NCBI GenBank assembly: GCA_011391085.1
Contig: JAABRD010000020.1
Location: 23,262-87,261, forward strand
DNA from: Thiotrichaceae bacterium
GTDB taxonomy: Bacteria; Pseudomonadota; Gammaproteobacteria; Beggiatoales; Beggiatoaceae
Direction of reading: 5' to 3'
DNA: 64,000 nucleotides
How positions within the stretch are numbered: position 1 is the stretch's first letter; every line of letters begins with the position of its first letter. The position numbers and the translations under genes were made by a program. Below, in pieces: positions 42,788 through 52,060 of this stretch. The notes beneath the pieces are model-generated. The model was not told where the DNA came from, ran no database searches, and was given only the letters and a program-made list of their open reading frames with translations.

Positions 42788-45637
42788 TTAGAAAAACTGA
42801 CGCACTTTCTGGTCCAGTTGATCTAAGTTAATCCCTTGAGTCTTTTCCATCTCTACATAAAACAAACATGCCTTCAGCATATCATGGTTTAAAGCAATCA
42901 GTTGCATTTCCTGGTTTTTATCGTTAGTCTTTAACACCTCATCAAACAGAAGCCAGTAAATGCGATTAATAGCCTGAACATCACCGGTGGAACGTTCTTC
43001 TTCAAAGTATTTTAGGATCCTCGCTGACAAATACTTCTCTTCGGCATTAGACAAGACTTCTAAAGCATTGCCTTGATTAGCGCGGCTAGTGGAAAAAAGT
43101 CCGCGACTGATGCGTTGAAAGAAATCTAAATTCTTATCGGCGGCAAAAGTAATCACGGTCAAAACTTGAAGCAAGTGGTTTTCTGCAATTTCTTGTAAAA
43201 TCTTGGTAATCAAGTCATACACTTTACTGGTGCTTTTACTGGCCAAATGCAACCGTAAGAGTCCATTGATTTCCACAAATTGTTTCAACGACAAATCTGC
43301 TTGATCGCGCAATTGCCTCTTTTGTTCTTCAGTCAATCGCGGGTACATCAATGACAACACTTCAAACCGCTGTTGAACTGGCACTTCCGTGGAGAACACT
43401 TGTTGGTATAACAGACCCTTACAAGAACCTAAACTCAATCGCAATAATTCTTTACTCTCATTTACTAACACCCGATCTTTGGCCCCCAATAAGGAAATGA
43501 TCGATGTCCATTCGATCTCTGATTCTTCATCCAACGTACACTCTTTCAAAGCGCGTAGGGCCACGATTTTCATTTCTTTGTCGGAAGACTGAAGGGCTTC
43601 TAACAGACGAGTTTTGTGTTGTTGCAGATAACCTTCTTGCATCCGCACATAGGCTGTGAAAGCGGCCAAACGCACTTGTGGTTGGGGGCAGTCCAGGTAG
43701 GGCAAGATAAGGTCACTGTAATATCTTTGCCGCAATTCTCCTAAACCTTGCAGATAAACCGGGAAGTCATTCACTTGTGCTTGTTGTAAGCGGGTTAACA
43801 GCTTTTTTTCAATGTCTGATTTAGCTTGATATAACGGATGATTATACAAGAACAAACAAGCCTCCACAAGCACTTTAGGGGCTGGATGAGTCAGAAATTT
43901 TTCGACCAACTCATTGATGTTCAAAGTCTTAAACTGGGCTAAATTTTTTAACAGCAGCGGTAACGCTTCGGCATTTTGTTCCGATTTCAAAGCCTCTACC
44001 AAAAAATTGATACCAGCACTGGACTGCGGCAAAGCCGCGAGGGTGTTGATACAGCGTTCTTTTACCTGAAAGAGTTGCGTTTTGAGAAGTAACTCGCCCA
44101 CTTGCGTGACGAAATAGCCCAGTCGTAACACTCGGATCATTTCCAAAGCGGCAATGACATGATACTGGTCATCACTGCGCAATTTCACATCCAAAACGCC
44201 CTTGAGTGCGTGACTCCTGCCACTGGCCCGAATTTCTGAATGACGTCCAAACAATTCGCGGTTAAGTAGTCCAAACACGCCTTGGTTATAGGCACTCCAT
44301 TGGGGTAAAGCCACTAAGATTCCTAATATGGAGGTGCCTAGCACAATTGACGGGAGGAGATAACTTTGCTGTTCTCTTGTCCAAAATAAGTCGATACTGC
44401 CAATACTGAATTGGGCTTCTGCTATGATAATGAGAAAGGTGCCGGCCATCAAGGTGGAAAAAGGATATACAATGCCGTTGAGAAAGGCTTTGTTGATACC
44501 CCAAAGGTTTGGCGGAATCGCGTTGAATAACAGGTTATTCGCGGGTGTGCGGAGTGCCCCCCGCATTTCTTGATTGACGAATTGAGTGGTCATTCCCAAG
44601 ATTAACATCATTAACATATCCCCTTGAATCTGGCCGCTAAACTTGAGATAGAAAAAGATAAACAAAGCGAGGGCGACGAGGGCTGACAACGCTGGATATA
44701 GCAGATTGCTGGCGCCTACGCCCAGGGTAAGGATGATGCGCGATGTTAAAAACAGTTGAATAATCAACCAGATCAGATTGGCAAAGACTTCATAAGTGGC
44801 AAAAAACGAGGCCCGTTGCGTCGCATTGGGATAGATGTCAAAATAGATAATAGTTTGATATTGGTATTCCAACAATTTGTTACCAATGACAAATAACATC
44901 AATCCAAGAGACATGAAAATCATGAGTTTGGAATTGATGATATACTTGAACGCGGCCACGAGTTCATCAAAGGGATTTTTATGACTTTTCGATTCGGCGC
45001 GACTGACACGGACAGGACTTAAACGGGTGTTGATGAGGTGTAGGAGTCCAAATGCCCCTAAACAAGCCCATCCTAAGACAATAATGAGGTGTTGCGGTTG
45101 TATATGAAAGATTTTCAAAAAAACTATCAGGGTGGAACCGCCTAACATACCGCCAATGGGTAAGCCGGCATTAATCACGGCGGTCAACCGTTTCACTTGA
45201 ACGGCGGTGAAATAGGAGGCAATGACACTGCCAACGTGGATAGAAATGAGGATATAGAAGAAGGAGAAACCGACGAAGAAGAAGCCATACACCCAGGGCC
45301 ATTCAAGGTTGTTAAAGGAAGTGATAAAAAATAGAAATTGTATGACGACGGCAAAACCGGTGGTGGATAGTAGGAAAAAGCGGAGGATAGTGACTCCGTT
45401 AGTTTTTTTAGTATAATGGGCATACAGGATGGAGCCTACCATCACGGCTAAATCTATAGAAATAAATATGATGGGAAGTTTATCTCCTCCTAAGTGTTGC
45501 ACTAACAAGGTCATGCCAATGCTACGCGCAAAACTGGCGCCAAAGGAGAAGACCAGTAGCACTAGGAAGAAATATAGTACGCCATCCCATTCATTTGGTT
45601 TGATGGCTAATAGGTTGCCTAAGAAACGTGAGATCAT
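42788..45637 (-). CDS. Npt1/Npt2-family transporter with C-terminal HEAT-like repeats
   Basis: A 949-residue protein. Residues about 15-435 form a 12-helix MFS-like membrane domain of the Npt1/Npt2 (ATP:ADP antiporter-related) type (WDGVLYFFLVLLVFSFGASF, LTAVINAGLPIGGMLGGSTL, ANNLLFNAIPPNLWGINKAF). Residues ~460-940 are soluble helical repeats of HEAT type (e.g. LDCPQPQVRLAAFTAYVRMQ, SSDKEMKIVALRALKECTLD). This fusion occurs in free-living bacteria, often with a cyclic-nucleotide-binding protein, and its substrate is unknown. The gene for such a partner lies directly upstream on the same strand (45839-46273). Intracellular-parasite nucleotide theft is not implied. Confidence 0.85.
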   Translation of the reverse strand: MISRFLGNLLAIKPNEWDGVLYFFLVLLVFSFGASFARSIGMTLLVQHLGGDKLPIIFISIDLAVMVGSILYAHYTKKTNGVTILRFFLLSTTGFAVVIQFLFFITSFNNLEWPWVYGFFFVGFSFFYILISIHVGSVIASYFTAVQVKRLTAVINAGLPIGGMLGGSTLIVFLKIFHIQPQHLIIVLGWACLGAFGLLHLINTRLSPVRVSRAESKSHKNPFDELVAAFKYIINSKLMIFMSLGLMLFVIGNKLLEYQYQTIIYFDIYPNATQRASFFATYEVFANLIWLIIQLFLTSRIILTLGVGASNLLYPALSALVALALFIFFYLKFSGQIQGDMLMMLILGMTTQFVNQEMRGALRTPANNLLFNAIPPNLWGINKAFLNGIVYPFSTLMAGTFLIIIAEAQFSIGSIDLFWTREQQSYLLPSIVLGTSILGILVALPQWSAYNQGVFGLLNRELFGRHSEIRASGRSHALKGVLDVKLRSDDQYHVIAALEMIRVLRLGYFVTQVGELLLKTQLFQVKERCINTLAALPQSSAGINFLVEALKSEQNAEALPLLLKNLAQFKTLNINELVEKFLTHPAPKVLVEACLFLYNHPLYQAKSDIEKKLLTRLQQAQVNDFPVYLQGLGELRQRYYSDLILPYLDCPQPQVRLAAFTAYVRMQEGYLQQHKTRLLEALQSSDKEMKIVALRALKECTLDEESEIEWTSIISLLGAKDRVLVNESKELLRLSLGSCKGLLYQQVFSTEVPVQQRFEVLSLMYPRLTEEQKRQLRDQADLSLKQFVEINGLLRLHLASKSTSKVYDLITKILQEIAENHLLQVLTVITFAADKNLDFFQRISRGLFSTSRANQGNALEVLSNAEEKYLSARILKYFEEERSTGDVQAINRIYWLLFDEVLKTNDKNQEMQLIALNHDMLKACLFYVEMEKTQGINLDQLDQKVRQFF

Positions 45638-45654
45638 CTTTTGTTGGGGGAAGA

Positions 45655-45842
45655 ATGGATAGTGGATAGTGGATAGTGGATAGCGGATAGTGGATAGTGA
45701 GTCATGGTGCGGGACTTACGGCTTTAGCCGGGTGACGTGCCGCGACTTCCGGCTGAAGCCTCTACTTCACCAAAATTTTTCCACTATCCGCTATCCACTA
45801 TCCACTATCCACTAAACCCACTAAACCCACTAAACCCACTAT
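45655..45842. repeat. ATAGTGGATAGTGG / CCACTATCCACTAT tandem repeats in inverted arrangement
   Basis: About five copies of TAGTGGATAG at 45655-45702 face about six copies of CTATCCACTA and AACCCACTAA units at 45779-45842. A single GCTTTAGCCG/CGGCTGAAGCC pair lies between them. The arms could pair over ~45 bases. The spacer lies between two cotranscribed genes. Confidence 0.75.
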
Positions 45843-46273
45843 CCTCTTTGATTAAGCACCATGCTACGCATTCGGCTGATTAAGACTTTGATAAATCCAA
45901 AAGCAATAGCGGGATATTCATAAGCTAATTGTTCCATATCATTACGTTCTATCACTAAAAACACCGAAGGTCCACGACACCGGGCTGTGGCAGTGCGTGT
46001 TTCTGCATCAAACAAGGCTAATTCTCCTAAAAAATCGTTTTCTTTCAAGGTTGCTAAATGTCTTTCCTGACCATCTTTATTTTTAAGTATCATCACTTCA
46101 CCTGAGACCACAATAAATAATCTATCTCCGATATCGCCTTCATAAAACAGAGTATGTCCATCCTCGTAGGCTTCTTCACTGGCTATTGTCGATATCATGT
46201 GAATGTCCTCCGTTTTCAAAGTAGAAAATAGGGGCACTTTATTTAACACAATAATTTTTTCTAAAGGAATCAT
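45839..46273 (-). CDS. Cyclic nucleotide-binding domain protein
   Basis: A 144-residue protein made of one cNMP-binding domain without a DNA-binding domain: LFSTLKTEDIHMISTIASEE, LFYEGDIGDRLFIVVSGEVM, FLGELALFDAETRTATARCR (the phosphate-binding cassette, with the conserved Glu and Arg). The R-T-A-T-A-R pattern suits cyclic nucleotide binding. It is 201 bases upstream of the Npt transporter on the same strand, and such pairs recur in other genomes, so it probably regulates or accompanies that transporter. Confidence 0.85.
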   Translation of the reverse strand: MIPLEKIIVLNKVPLFSTLKTEDIHMISTIASEEAYEDGHTLFYEGDIGDRLFIVVSGEVMILKNKDGQERHLATLKENDFLGELALFDAETRTATARCRGPSVFLVIERNDMEQLAYEYPAIAFGFIKVLISRMRSMVLNQRG

Positions 46274-46477
46274 TAAGAATGAATAATGAATAATGAATAG
46301 TGAATAATGAGTGTTTTTGGAATTATTTTTGCAGGGGCTGTTATATTATTAAACTCTCTATGGTTTCGTTGGGGACAAAATGTCGTTTTGAACTCCTGAC
46401 CTGGAATAGTACGCTATACTTATTAAAAATGCTAAATTTACATTTCTCCATTATATTACATAATCAGGAAACTTTCC

Positions 46478-47386
46478 ATGAAACATTACTTTTATATATC
46501 CCTCTTATTGGCCTCCATTATGCCTTTTTCTAGTGTGGCTGTTGAAGTGACTTCCAATGACGTATATGTCCAGATTTACCTAATTAACGAGGAAATCAAT
46601 TTTCTCAAGCGTTTCTTCAATATTACCCAAACCACCCAGGCCCCGGAAATGAAGGCGGTTTTATTGCCCCGTCATACCTGGCAAAAAACTTACGAAGTCC
46701 TGTATAAAATTAGTATTTTTAGACAAAAAGTCGGTCTTCCATTCATTGCCATTCCTTCGCGAGACCCTATTCAAGAAGTCACTCACCTGCACATCTATGA
46801 ACAATCGTTAAGGATTCTGACGGAGTTAACCCTTCTCAAATTTTACTTGGGCATTCCAGATAAAATTGCCTCTCCCCCCGCGTTTTCTGGGAAAACGGTG
46901 ACGAATAACTTCAATTTACTCTCTCATATTTCCTACCAAATCGATTTACTCAATGGCACAGAATTTAATCCTTCAGCGGTCTTTGGTCAAGCAATGCGAA
47001 TTTATGAGGATGTCAACATGCTTGTAGAGGCATTGGAACTTAAAGATGACACCACTCCAGCTACCGAGAAGGCTAATTCTGGGCCTGCGGATTCCTTTAC
47101 TATGGCTTTACAACTGCTTCAAGAAATTAAACGAATACAAAATCTCGCGGGGATTGAAGCCATAGATGTTTATGCCTTCAACCACGCAAAGAATATCACC
47201 CCCACCGAAGTATTTGGTATCACGGGCATTATTTTAGCCGAGTTACAAACCATCAAGGCTTACCTTGGCCTAAAACATGCGTTCACTCCCCTAGCCAACT
47301 TCTATTATGACAAAACGCCTGGTGATGTGGTTCAAATGTTAGGCTGGTCACTTAAAAAACTGCAATTGATTCAATCACTCAATTAG
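46478..47386 (+). CDS. Hypothetical secreted protein
   Basis: A 302-residue protein with a signal peptide (MKHYFYISLLLASIMPFSSV) and an all-helical mature part. Three or four weak repeats of ~80 residues each contain a pattern like VYxxIxxINEEINFLKRFFN / IYEQSLRILTELTLLKFYLG / VFGITGIILAELQTIKAYLG, each followed by a short proline-bearing turn. AGGAAA lies about 10 bases before the ATG. It is divergent from the cNMP gene and precedes the large kinase gene, separated by a family A element. No family is recognised; it might be a periplasmic sensor partner of that kinase. Confidence 0.65.
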   Translation: MKHYFYISLLLASIMPFSSVAVEVTSNDVYVQIYLINEEINFLKRFFNITQTTQAPEMKAVLLPRHTWQKTYEVLYKISIFRQKVGLPFIAIPSRDPIQEVTHLHIYEQSLRILTELTLLKFYLGIPDKIASPPAFSGKTVTNNFNLLSHISYQIDLLNGTEFNPSAVFGQAMRIYEDVNMLVEALELKDDTTPATEKANSGPADSFTMALQLLQEIKRIQNLAGIEAIDVYAFNHAKNITPTEVFGITGIILAELQTIKAYLGLKHAFTPLANFYYDKTPGDVVQMLGWSLKKLQLIQSLN

Positions 47387-47409
47387 AGGTGAGAATTCAG
47401 AACTTGCGA

Positions 47410-47509
47410 TATAGTAATATTCTTTCATAATTGTACTACCTCTCTCTGGAGCGCAATAATTCTTATTGCGCTCCAGAGGGAATCGTACAGTTTTACAGGA
47501 ATATTACTA
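47410..47509. repeat. Family A palindromic element (copy 5)
   Basis: The shortest intact copy: TATAGTAATATTC at the left, GGAATATTACTATA at the right, and a single hairpin GGAGCGCAATAATTCTTATTGCGCTCC at the centre, without the second half of the usual double palindrome. Confidence 0.85.
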
Positions 47510-47544
47510 TAAGGTCCCAAAACTTGTTTTGGGACTCCACCGTG

Positions 47545-47632
47545 GAACATCTATCCGCTATCCACTATCCACTAAAACCGCTATCCACTATCCACTAAAC
47601 CCGCTATCCACTAAACCCGCTATCCACTAAAA
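47545..47632. repeat. CGCTATCCACTA tandem repeats before the kinase gene
   Basis: Units of CGCTATCCACTAAACC and TATCCACTA recur about eight times and run up to the ATG of the next gene. No ribosome binding site is visible between the repeats and the start. Confidence 0.75.
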
Positions 47633-47633
47633 A

Positions 47634-50600
47634 ATGTCTCTCTACCAACTTTACCACCAACTCTTCAGCTTTGGCATCAAAGGGAAACTCTCTTTCCTCT
47701 TTCTGCTTTCCAGCATTTTACCGTTCTTCCTAATTGGCTATTACGGTTACTATTCAACCTCTCAAGCCCTCATTGAAAACACGCTAGAAACCGATAAACA
47801 ACACGTTTCAAACCTCATCAATGGCATTCAAGGTTTTTTGGATGTCGTGCCAGGCGACCTCAAATTTGTGACTAACCTTCATGCCCTCGAAAAATTCTTC
47901 CTCTGGCAAGACCTGGGTGAACCTTATCAAACCAAACAAGCCCTAAAAGATTCCCGAAATGCGTTATATTCCCTCCTGGCCAATCGAAAAAGTTACTCTC
48001 GACTACAGCTACTTAACCACAATGGCCAAGAATTACTACGCATCGAATATGACTCGCGGCGTGATAAAACCTCTATCGTTCCCCAACATGAACTTCAAGA
48101 TTTTCGTTCTAGCCCGTATTTTTCTCAAATCCTCTCGCTGAAAAAAGACGAAATTTATTTTTCTGACCTCTCGTCTGGCGATGACACTCACCTAGACCTT
48201 GCAACCGTGGTTCGTTATGCGACACCCATCGTTGACCCAAATAATGTGACCCAAGGCGCGTTAATTTTATCGGTGCCAATAGATAATTTCTTAGAACCTA
48301 TCAGACTGGCCCAGGAAGATATTTCAAATAACTCGGCTTTTCACTACGTTCTAGTGACCCAGTCTGGTGAATATTTATTTCCACCGGAGAAACGCCCAGA
48401 CAAGAGACGTAACTCCAGTCACCTCTCTTTGTCATTGGAATTTCCTATTTTGTTCAAAGCGACTCACGAAAATTCTCAAGGTCTATTACAGGAACAAGGA
48501 ATTATCTTGACCTATCAACAATTTTTCCCCCTCTTTGGGATGTCCAATTATTGGGTACTCATCAAACAAACCAACGAAGACGTTGCCATGACCAGAGTAC
48601 AACGCTTCAGTTTGATGTTTGCCCTGACTATGGTCGGCCTCTTGATCTTCGTGTTCTTCATCACCCATTGGCTAACCCAATTGCTAGTTCAACCGTTATT
48701 ACAAATTAACTTTCATTTGAAGGCCCTGGCCCAAGGTCAAGTGCTTGAAGACCATATTTCCTACCAAAAATCTGACGAAATTGGCGAATTGGCAACTTCC
48801 GTCTGGCAGGTTAAAAATAGCATCAAAAACACCATTGCCCAAGCCCATGCGATTGCGGCAGGCAATTACAATCATCAAGTGCAACTTCTCTCCACCAAAG
48901 ACGAATTGGGACGTGCCTTGACTCAAATGACTCGTACTCTACGCGAGGTATCCACCCAAAATGCCAAACAAGTATGGCTAAAAAGTGGACAAACGCAACT
49001 CAATGATAAAATGAGTAGCGAACAAGACCTCACGATCTTAGCCCAGAATATTATTCATTTTCTTTGCACCTATCTCCAATCTCACGTTGGAGTCTTATAT
49101 TTAGTGGAAGAAACGAATCGTCCTCAAACGCCCCGTTATCTCAAAATGGTTGGTAGCTATGCCTATACTCGTCGCAAAAATCTGGCCAATGAATTTCAAC
49201 TCGGTGAAGGTCTCGTGGGTCAAGCGGCCCTAGAACGACAGCCGATTCTCATCACTCAAGTTCCTCCAGAGTATGTTCCAATTCAATCTGGACTGGGGGA
49301 GGCCACTCCCCGGAATATCGTCGTTATACCATGTTTGTACGAGAACCAGTTGAAGGGGGTCATAGAACTGGGCGCGTTCACCGACATCACGGACAATCAA
49401 TTAGAATTTCTCACCCTCGTGGCCCCCAGTATTGGGATTGCTATTCACACCGCCCAGTCACGCTTCCAAATGCAACTCCTCCTCCAACAAACGCAGAGTC
49501 AGGCTGAAGAACTGCAAAGTCAAACTGAGGAACTGCAAAGTCAACAAGAGGAACTGCGGCAAGCCAATGAGGAGTTGGGAGAACGCACCACCGAATTGGA
49601 ACAGCAACGGAATGAAATTCGTAATAAAAATTTGGAACTGGAAAAAGCCCAGACTGCTATGGAAATCAAGGCGAGAGAATTGGAACTGGCCAGTAAATAT
49701 AAATCCGAATTTCTGGCCAATATGTCCCATGAACTGCGCACTCCCCTAAACAGTCTCCTGATTCTGGCCCAACTGTTGGCTGAGAATAAAGATAAAAATC
49801 TATCCGACAAACAATTGGACTATGCCCGTACCATTCAAAGTGCCGGTTCCGATCTTCTCACCCTGATCAATGAAATTCTCGACCTCTCCAAAGTAGAAGC
49901 CGGCAAAGTGGAAGCGTATGCCCAGGAAGTGCTACTATCTGAACTACTTGCCTCCATCGAACAAAAGTTCCGCCAGGTGGCCCAGGAAAAAGGTCTTGAG
50001 TTCCAAGTCACGGTGGCCCAAGATGTCCCTTCGGTGATTTGTAACGATGAACAACGTCTCAAACAGATTATCAACAATCTACTTTCCAACGCTTTCAAGT
50101 TCACTTCCCAAGGTTCTGTCAAAGTTGACATTAAACTAGACATGCGCTACGCCTATAATACTCCTCCTCAATATGTCACTCGTCCTCCCATTAAAATCTT
50201 GGCCATCAGCGTGATTGACACCGGCATTGGTATCCCCAAAGACAAACAGCAAGTCATTTTTGAAGCCTTCCAACAAGCTGATGGGACCACCAGTCGCCGG
50301 TATGGTGGCACCGGTTTAGGGTTGACCATTTCTCGGCAACTGGCCCAATTGCTGGGGGGAGAAATTCGCTTGTACAGTGAAGAAGGGAAAGGGAGTAACT
50401 TCACTCTCTATATTCCTGAAACTCTGCCAAACCAGAAGACGACAAAAAGCCTTTCATCTACACCAGAAAGGTCCCCAAAATGTTCTCAGTTTTCGCCCCA
50501 AGCCGAGGTTTTTCAGGCTGACAAAAAACTAGAAACGTGGCGTTCAAAAATCCTTGAATCGGATGAAACTGCCCATGAAACTCCCGAAGTGATTCTTGCA

Positions 50601-51824
50601 AACACGCACTCTGAAGAGATTCAAGATGACAGAAACCATCTGCGCCCAGAAGATAAATTTATTCTCATCATTGAAGATGATCGCAAGTTTTCCAACATTC
50701 TGTTTGATCTGGCCCACGAAAAAGGTTTCAAATGTCTCCGCGCCGAAGACGGTAAAGCGGGTCTGTTACTGGCGGAAGCCCATAAACCTCACGCCATTGT
50801 CCTAGATGTAGGACTTCCCAAAATAGACGGTTGGACGGTCATGGAAAAATTGAAAGACAATCCCGATACTCGCCATATCCCAGTCCATTTCATGTCCGCT
50901 TCTAACCATCGAATGGATGCCAAAAAAATGGGGGCCATTGGCTACTTGCTGAAACCCATTAACATGTCGGAATTAGGCGAAGCGTTTAAGAAGATTGAAC
51001 AATTTATTACCGACCCCATGAAACATTTACTCGTGGTGGCTGACAATGACCTCCATCAACAGAAAATTGTTAGCATTGCCAGTGGCGAACAGGTTCACCA
51101 TACGTTGGTCAACACGAAACAGCACGCCTTGGAACAGCTTCAGACCACTGAATTTGACTGCATTATTCTCGATTTGGAAGCAGAACAAGACACCGGGTTA
51201 GAGTTTCTTGAACAACTGCGTCAGGAAGACCGTCTTTCCCAAATTCCTGTCATTCTCTATGCAGACCGCGAATTATCACTGGCAGAAGAAAATTTGTTAC
51301 AACGCTACACAGACAATCTCACGGTCAAAACGGTTCGTTCTCCAGAACGTCTCTTAGATGAAGCCACTCTCTTTTTGCACCAAGTGGAAGCCAATTTGAC
51401 TTCCGAAAAACGTCAGATGCTTCAAATGGTGCATGATAAATCGGCGATACTGGCCAATAAACGGGTTCTCATCGTCGACGATGACATTCGTAACACCTTC
51501 GCCCTCACCACCATCTTGGAGGAGAAAAATATGGAGATTTTAGTTGCCAAAACTGGCAAAGAAGCCCTTCATGTCCTCAACGAACATCCAGACGTTGACA
51601 TCGTTCTCATGGATATTATGATGCCAGAAATGGATGGTTACGAAGCGATTCAAAAGATTCGCCTTCAAGAACACTTCCGCAAACTTCCCATTCTTGCCCT
51701 GACCGCTAAAGCAATGAAGGGTGATAAAGCCAAATGTATTGAAGCAGGGGCCAGTGATTATTTGTCTAAACCAGTAGATACCGACAAATTGATTTCGTTG
51801 ATGCGAGTTTGGTTGTATCGATAA
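47634..51824 (+). CDS. Large hybrid sensor histidine kinase with three receiver domains
   Basis: A 1396-residue membrane kinase. Order: a membrane helix (residues 19-41), a periplasmic dCache-type sensor (about 45-320, with LLNHNGQELLRIEYDSR), a second helix (FSLMFALTMVGLLIFVFFIT), HAMP (350-405), GAF (455-605) and a coiled coil of Glu/Gln heptads (615-690). HisKA follows with His699 in [14 protein letters not shown], then HATPase with DTGIGIPKDKQ and GGTGLGLTIS. Three REC domains have acceptor aspartates D1058 (IVLDVGLPK), D1180 (CIILDLEAE) and D1327 (VLMDIMMPEMDGY). The start abuts tandem repeats and lacks a clear ribosome site. Its output is unknown, as no separate regulator gene adjoins. 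Confidence 0.92.
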   Translation: MSLYQLYHQLFSFGIKGKLSFLFLLSSILPFFLIGYYGYYSTSQALIENTLETDKQHVSNLINGIQGFLDVVPGDLKFVTNLHALEKFFLWQDLGEPYQTKQALKDSRNALYSLLANRKSYSRLQLLNHNGQELLRIEYDSRRDKTSIVPQHELQDFRSSPYFSQILSLKKDEIYFSDLSSGDDTHLDLATVVRYATPIVDPNNVTQGALILSVPIDNFLEPIRLAQEDISNNSAFHYVLVTQSGEYLFPPEKRPDKRRNSSHLSLSLEFPILFKATHENSQGLLQEQGIILTYQQFFPLFGMSNYWVLIKQTNEDVAMTRVQRFSLMFALTMVGLLIFVFFITHWLTQLLVQPLLQINFHLKALAQGQVLEDHISYQKSDEIGELATSVWQVKNSIKNTIAQAHAIAAGNYNHQVQLLSTKDELGRALTQMTRTLREVSTQNAKQVWLKSGQTQLNDKMSSEQDLTILAQNIIHFLCTYLQSHVGVLYLVEETNRPQTPRYLKMVGSYAYTRRKNLANEFQLGEGLVGQAALERQPILITQVPPEYVPIQSGLGEATPRNIVVIPCLYENQLKGVIELGAFTDITDNQLEFLTLVAPSIGIAIHTAQSRFQMQLLLQQTQSQAEELQSQTEELQSQQEELRQANEELGERTTELEQQRNEIRNKNLELEKAQTAMEIKARELELASKYKSEFLANMSHELRTPLNSLLILAQLLAENKDKNLSDKQLDYARTIQSAGSDLLTLINEILDLSKVEAGKVEAYAQEVLLSELLASIEQKFRQVAQEKGLEFQVTVAQDVPSVICNDEQRLKQIINNLLSNAFKFTSQGSVKVDIKLDMRYAYNTPPQYVTRPPIKILAISVIDTGIGIPKDKQQVIFEAFQQADGTTSRRYGGTGLGLTISRQLAQLLGGEIRLYSEEGKGSNFTLYIPETLPNQKTTKSLSSTPERSPKCSQFSPQAEVFQADKKLETWRSKILESDETAHETPEVILANTHSEEIQDDRNHLRPEDKFILIIEDDRKFSNILFDLAHEKGFKCLRAEDGKAGLLLAEAHKPHAIVLDVGLPKIDGWTVMEKLKDNPDTRHIPVHFMSASNHRMDAKKMGAIGYLLKPINMSELGEAFKKIEQFITDPMKHLLVVADNDLHQQKIVSIASGEQVHHTLVNTKQHALEQLQTTEFDCIILDLEAEQDTGLEFLEQLRQEDRLSQIPVILYADRELSLAEENLLQRYTDNLTVKTVRSPERLLDEATLFLHQVEANLTSEKRQMLQMVHDKSAILANKRVLIVDDDIRNTFALTTILEEKNMEILVAKTGKEALHVLNEHPDVDIVLMDIMMPEMDGYEAIQKIRLQEHFRKLPILALTAKAMKGDKAKCIEAGASDYLSKPVDTDKLISLMRVWLYR

Positions 51825-51851
51825 AGGGCACCACTCAGGGGACCTCACTTT

Positions 51852-51882
51852 GGAGTCCACAGTGTAGCTTTGGACTCCTAAA
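51852..51882. repeat. GGAGTCCACAGTGTAGCTTTGGACTCC hairpin
   Basis: An imperfect palindrome 28 bases after the kinase stop, of the same family as those at 39170 and 53761. It may act as a terminator. Confidence 0.55.
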
Positions 51883-51884
51883 GT

Positions 51885-52051
51885 GGGTAGTAATGCAATG
51901 TGTGTGAAATGTCTGAACTCTGATTAGAATGATTTTTAGATGGACTATGATTCGTCAAGCCTCCTTTCAGAGTCTTCATTTAATCATCTCAATCAGAGTT
52001 CCAGACCGACGCGAAACCTCGCGATATTTGACCCAGATTGCATCACTACCC
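51885..52051. repeat. Family C element (copy 2)
   Basis: GGGTAGTAATGCAATGTGTG at the left, CCAGATTGCATCACTACCC at the right, and the internal GAACTCTGATTAGAATGATT...AATCAGAGTTCCAGACC pair. Highly similar to 6535-6700 and 62138-62303. It fills the space between the convergent kinase and ABC transporter genes. Confidence 0.85.
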
Positions 52052-52060
52052 TAAAGTGGA

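Noticed and set aside
42788..45637. Evidence for an intracellular energy parasite from the Npt-type transporter
   Set aside because: The HEAT-fused form occurs in free-living bacteria, and the rest of the window shows no genome reduction.
47545..47632. CTATCCACTA array as CRISPR or origin iterons
   Set aside because: The units are too short and contiguous, and there is no dnaA, rep or A/T-rich unwinding region with a replication gene.
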